NCBI GenBank assembly: GCA_946803715.1
Contig: CAMPET010000050.1
Span: 77,675 to 123,734 of the forward strand
DNA length: 46,060 nt
Direction: 5' to 3'
Origin: Beroe ovata
Taxonomy: Eukaryota > Ctenophora > Nuda > Beroida > Beroidae
A program made the translations under genes and the position numbers. Below are positions 42,539 through 46,060 of this stretch, piece after piece; position 1 is the stretch's first letter, and the number at the start of each line of letters is the position of its first letter. Under the pieces are notes generated by a model. It did not search any database. It saw only the letters and a list, made by a program, of their open reading frames with translations, and had not been told where the DNA came from.

Positions 42539-42810
42539 TCATTCAACTTCCTCTGGGTTTTCAAATTCATGCTTGATGTCCTTCCACAGTCTCTGAAAGT
42601 TCATTGAGTTATACAAATTGAATTTATTTCAATAAGTTCAAAAAGGTATATTAAGAAATGGCTCACCCCTTTATTGACTCTAGCATAGTAGTTATCAACA
42701 TTAACATTGATGAAACGTTCCCAAATGAAAGCCATACCAACTCCAAATACAGCCATAGTTGAGTAACGCTTGAAGATGGTTTTGTAGAAGAATGTTGAAG
42801 CTGGTCCCAT
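42539..42810 (-). CDS. UQCR10: UQCR10, cytochrome bc1 complex subunit 9
   Basis: Two exons, 42667-42810 and 42539-42592, joined in phase 0 (donor GTGAGC, acceptor ctttcag), giving 65 aa (human 63). This is a single-pass inner-membrane subunit of respiratory complex III. It shows FYKTIFKRYSTMAVFGVGMA and then FIWERFINVNVDNYYARVNK, the membrane helix and the conserved ER-F..N-G pattern. The second exon reads RLWKDIKHEFENPEEVE, matching human KLWKHIKHKYEN. This is a good match over its entire length. The 42811-43076 spacer is AT-rich with nothing called. Confidence 0.95.
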
Positions 42811-43076
42811 CTTGAAAGCTATATAATGAGAGAAATTATATGTGTAAAACTAATTGTAATACAATTGGTTGACAGCGAATTTATCATGAGATGATAAACT
42901 CTTTAGTAGTGTTTGGAATGCAAGTGCTTTATTATGAGAAATAAAATAATGGTGCTAAAGGATAATATAATATAAATATTATGGTCTTCAACCATCACAA
43001 ATTTCCATGCCAGTTGTAACTCAATTAGTAGCTTTCCCTCCATAGGCACTGAAGCTGGCTATCAATTCAAAAAGCA

Positions 43077-43586
43077 TCATTCAATAAATATTAATTCCCT
43101 TTTTCTTGGCGACAAAGGGGTTCTGCCGAAGAAAATGATTAAATTTAGCTTTATTGGGTAAATAATTGTCTCCTTCAATTTTCTCGAAACTATTGATGAA
43201 ATATACCAGTAATTACTGGGACTGAAACTTCGTGATTCTTCCTTGTACTTTTGAAGACTTGCTTTAAAGTTATTATTATTTGAAGCTTCTCTGACCGCTT
43301 TAGGTAAGTCGTTCCAATAAGGTTTAACTCTCTCAGAGATAAAATCATCATTCAGCTTTATTATACTCCTCGTGCAACCCATATAAGATTTTCTATGAGT
43401 AAGGAGGTTTCTCCTACTCCTACCTAATTTGAACAAATTTTTACCATAATTTACTTTCTCATTAACAATTTTAAATGTCTCAATGAGATCACCCCTTATT
43501 CTGCNGACAGAATCAGATAACATCCGGCAATGGATAACATCTAAATTGTAAATGACAATATTGACCACCAAAATATCCATTATCAA
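43077..43586 (-). mobile_element. non-LTR retrotransposon fragment, C-terminal tail of reverse transcriptase
   Basis: The minus-strand frame reads RIRGDLIETFKIVNEKVNYG, later FISERVKPYWNDLPKAVREA and NNNNFKASLQKYKEESRSF. This pattern (R-RGDLI-T-KI ... R-WN-LP ... FK-L) is the familiar end of RT open reading frames of CR1/Jockey-like elements. A single N at 43505 lies just before RIRGD, and sequence upstream of it does not look like RT. No RT catalytic motif is present. It is a dead 5'-truncated copy, or one cut at an assembly joint. Confidence 0.75.
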
Positions 43587-43980
43587 TAATGATTATTTAT
43601 ATTCATTATTCACATTTCACATGGCCCTATCGAGCACAAACCTCGGCATAATCAAGTGTGAAGTGCTTAAACATTTAAGATCGTTAAAACTGTTATTTTC
43701 AGAACTTGTAGTCAGGTCATTCACAGTCGCATTTATTTGATCGTTGCAAAACTCAACACTGGGGAATGCAGGCTCACTTTCTCAGTCTCAGAGGAGAAAT
43801 CCAAATCTCCTTTCTTACTTTTATCCCCTACACCCAACCTATCATGGAGACTGCAAAACAGTCTTTTTATGATCAGTAGGTTGCCAGAAACAACCACATA
43901 TCCAGTTCTGTCATTCCTCAGTCTCCATATGGGGAAGCGATATCGATTGTGGAGTTGAATATGGACTCCCCTTCTCCAGT

Positions 43981-45522
43981 TCAAACACAACCACACCCAC
44001 CCACGACCATGTCCTGGACAAGTTGGACAACCACGTCCTTACCCTCGTCAATGAACATGAGGACAGAAGGGAGGAGCGTGGTGGGTGCACACGTCCTCTC
44101 CATCCGAATACCAGCCAGACTGTAGAGTCGGTACAGCTGTGGATCCCTGAGCGGTTTCCATGGTTACACACGGGGAATAGGAATAGTATCTGAATAGTGG
44201 CGGTAATTGGATCAGACAGTCAATCAATCTCATCACATTAATCTCAGGGTAGTATAATAAACCTAGCAATGCTGTTCATGATCAGATTGTAGTTGGTCAG
44301 GAAATCGTCTTGCATACACACCCCACTGCATATGCCTAGCTCTAATCTAAGGAACGAAGATAGCGATGTTAGTGATAACCCAGGAATCTGTGGTCATGAA
44401 TGAACATGATGTCATATTGATGATCATCTTATAGTGAATCACCCACCCAAGGGGATATATTATCCAAGAGTCCCATCCTAAGTCCCTGAAATCGATGAAG
44501 AAAGATTCCAGTGAGCACCTGTTGCCAAACTTCGCCTGAAAACACGGGGAGTTGGTAAACGCACCATCTCTAGAGTGCAGTCCTATTCAATAGAACTGAT
44601 CGATAGTACAATTGGATCTACTGCTTTGAGTACACTGATTATCGGTTTTAGGCCGCAACTAACCGATCTATTGGGATTGGGTCCGATGTGGGCATGTCTG
44701 AAGGCGTTATCACGGAATTTATCGCGTTGAGGAATGTGAGACCTCTTCGACTTAGAGTTCTGGGGCAGCGATAACACTTCTGTTGACCACATCATCACGA
44801 ACGCGTTTTCACCTGCGGGAAGGGGAAATTAGTGCAGGCGTTTTGAACAAGCTCAAATTGGCAGATAAAGGGGGTGAAATATCCCTAAGAAAGTCGGGGT
44901 TTACATACCAGTAGCGTCGTCACTAAACTCGCGCGCGTCGGGAACAACTGTTGCTCCGTCCACGACCGCTGACACACAGATCCCGTTACGGAGCCAGTAG
45001 TTGAACTCGTCCAAACTCTGTGTTATGTTGAGTTGGACCCAGTCCTCGGACCACGAAACGACGTACTGATCCTGCCTTACTCCTTGGGGAAGCCGCCGTT
45101 TGACCTGCAAAGTGGGTATTTGGATCAAGAGCTGCTGAGGTAAAGACTGATTATTTCAACCATAAGATTCATAACTGCTAGGCAGGGATCAACTTAGAGA
45201 CAAGATCAAAATTTGACAAGAATGATTCAAGATGAAGAAACAGTGAGAAGTGGCCACATGTGGGGATCCAGTGCTTACCATGATGGATATGACGTCATTT
45301 TCCCTCCCATCCGGCACCAAAGTGGGGAGGAAGAGGTGTAACTCCGCCCCTTCCACCGAGTGGAACTTGTGCCGCGGGGCATGGGCTAGGAGGACGCAAT
45401 CACCGCTGTGGTCTGGGGGAGAGATTACGGGGTTAACAGTCTCAGAGCAGAGAAAACACGCTGCAGTATAGTATTGTGGTACATTGTCGAGCAGTTTATA
45501 TTCTTCCCATGTGAAATCCATA
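43981..45522 (-). CDS. TGF-beta superfamily ligand, partial at 5' end
   Basis: Six exons in phase: 45279-45522, 44909-45104, 44664-44812, 44447-44535, 44263-44346 and 43981-44146. A further upstream exon at 45823-about 45890 (LTPPSSVTFEVKFLVFGCP) fits in phase 2. Signal peptide not found; it should lie outside or in unresolved sequence. The propeptide includes DFTWEEYKLLDN and SEDWVQLNITQSLDEFNYWL. A basic site, SKSKR, probably marks cleavage. The mature domain shows FFIDFRDLGWDSWIIYPLG, then GICSGVC, then RTCAPTTLLPSVLMFIDEG, ending MVVGGCGCV. That is the six-cysteine knot, but the usual CC pair before APT is TC, so the interchain cysteine is missing. Ligand of Ser/Thr-kinase receptors with Smad output, by family knowledge. 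Too diverged to assign to BMP, activin or TGF-beta proper. Confidence 0.88.
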
Positions 45523-46040
45523 CTTTCAGTAAAACATTTCAAATTAAAAACAACGTGCTATAGAAATGGGAATTCATGATACGATTTATGATGCTGCAAT
45601 ATTTTAACATTCCTATTCAGAGCGAATATATAGAAAGCACTTGTGGTAATGGTTATACACCACTCGGTACTTGAATACGCGGTAAATGTGAAATATTTGC
45701 TGCAGTTCCAGAAGGGGCCATCGTCATGTGCTCCTATTGTGCGAATAAGCACGTGCAAGTCATGGACTCAAGCATCACTATTTATTAGATTTGTGGTTTG
45801 TGGAAAATGTTGCCAAGGTAACGTGGGACAACCGAACACGAGGAATTTGACCTCAAACGTAACAGAGGATGGAGGTGTGAGGACAGAGTGAACTCAGAAA
45901 ATGGTGATCAGGAGGAAAAATCCGGAGAGAGAGACGTGGGGAGGGAGAGAGGTTAGTGGCCTCATTAACACCTAGATGTTGACGAGTGAGATGACAGTAA
46001 TTTAGCAAAACAATACAGAGCATCATCGTGAGTAGGGGGT

Positions 46041-46060
46041 TGTAACACACACACACACAC
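46041..46060. repeat. CA microsatellite at window end
   Basis: (AC)n run cut by the window end. Confidence 0.85.

Noticed and set aside
1-46060. CRISPR arrays, bacterial operons, prophage or toxin-antitoxin systems
   Set aside because: The sequence is plainly eukaryotic with spliced genes. The tandem repeats lack a spacer structure.
1-46060. tRNA or rRNA genes
   Set aside because: No cloverleaf with A/B box sequences and no rRNA-like stretch was noticed by eye. A tRNAscan run would be needed to exclude them.

Overview
The window is a piece of a compact animal genome. Genes are split by short GT-AG introns, and the recognisable proteins are metazoan: SZT2, a TGF-beta family ligand, XPD/ERCC2 and small nuclear-encoded mitochondrial subunits. 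High divergence between two stitched haplotypes, abundant CA/GT microsatellites and a coiled-coil plus TKL-like kinase would fit a marine, early-branching invertebrate. A sponge is my best guess, but no marker here proves it. The sequence is a draft scaffold: one 192-base N run, plus five single-N joints at 8403, 23843, 33114, 33384 and 43505.

Layout. 0.3-10.5 kb: repeat-rich DNA holding several minus-strand exons of one or more genes I cannot name. Five of them (6144-8238) splice in perfect phase. A plus-strand secreted coiled-coil protein lies at 3577-4632, and a MITE family with target-site duplications at 4.9-5.6 kb. 11.1-36.9 kb: one very large minus-strand gene, SZT2, the scaffold subunit of KICSTOR, an inhibitor of nutrient signalling to mTORC1. 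Its start is at 36934 and its stop at 11091. A plus-strand, intronless papain-family protease with a C-terminal ShK-like domain is nested in SZT2 intron 5. The assembly holds this protease and SZT2 exons 1-5 twice (29.1-33.1 kb and 33.4-37.2 kb), plus a third short fragment. The two copies differ by several percent at their ends but look identical over a 2.9 kb core. This is most simply two haplotypes placed in series.

37.3-42.8 kb: a tight run of minus-strand genes. These are intronless ERCC2/XPD (TFIIH helicase), three-exon NDUFAB1 (mitochondrial acyl carrier protein), an intronless coiled-coil protein kinase and two-exon UQCR10 (complex III). 43.1-43.5 kb: a broken non-LTR reverse-transcriptase tail. 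44.0-45.9 kb: a minus-strand TGF-beta superfamily gene with an intact cystine knot but without the cysteine that normally makes the interchain disulfide.

There is no operon logic. Genes are close but functionally mixed (nutrient sensing, DNA repair, respiration, signalling). Exon limits were set by eye from GT/AG sites, reading-frame phase and remembered family sequences. No alignment or database search was run.
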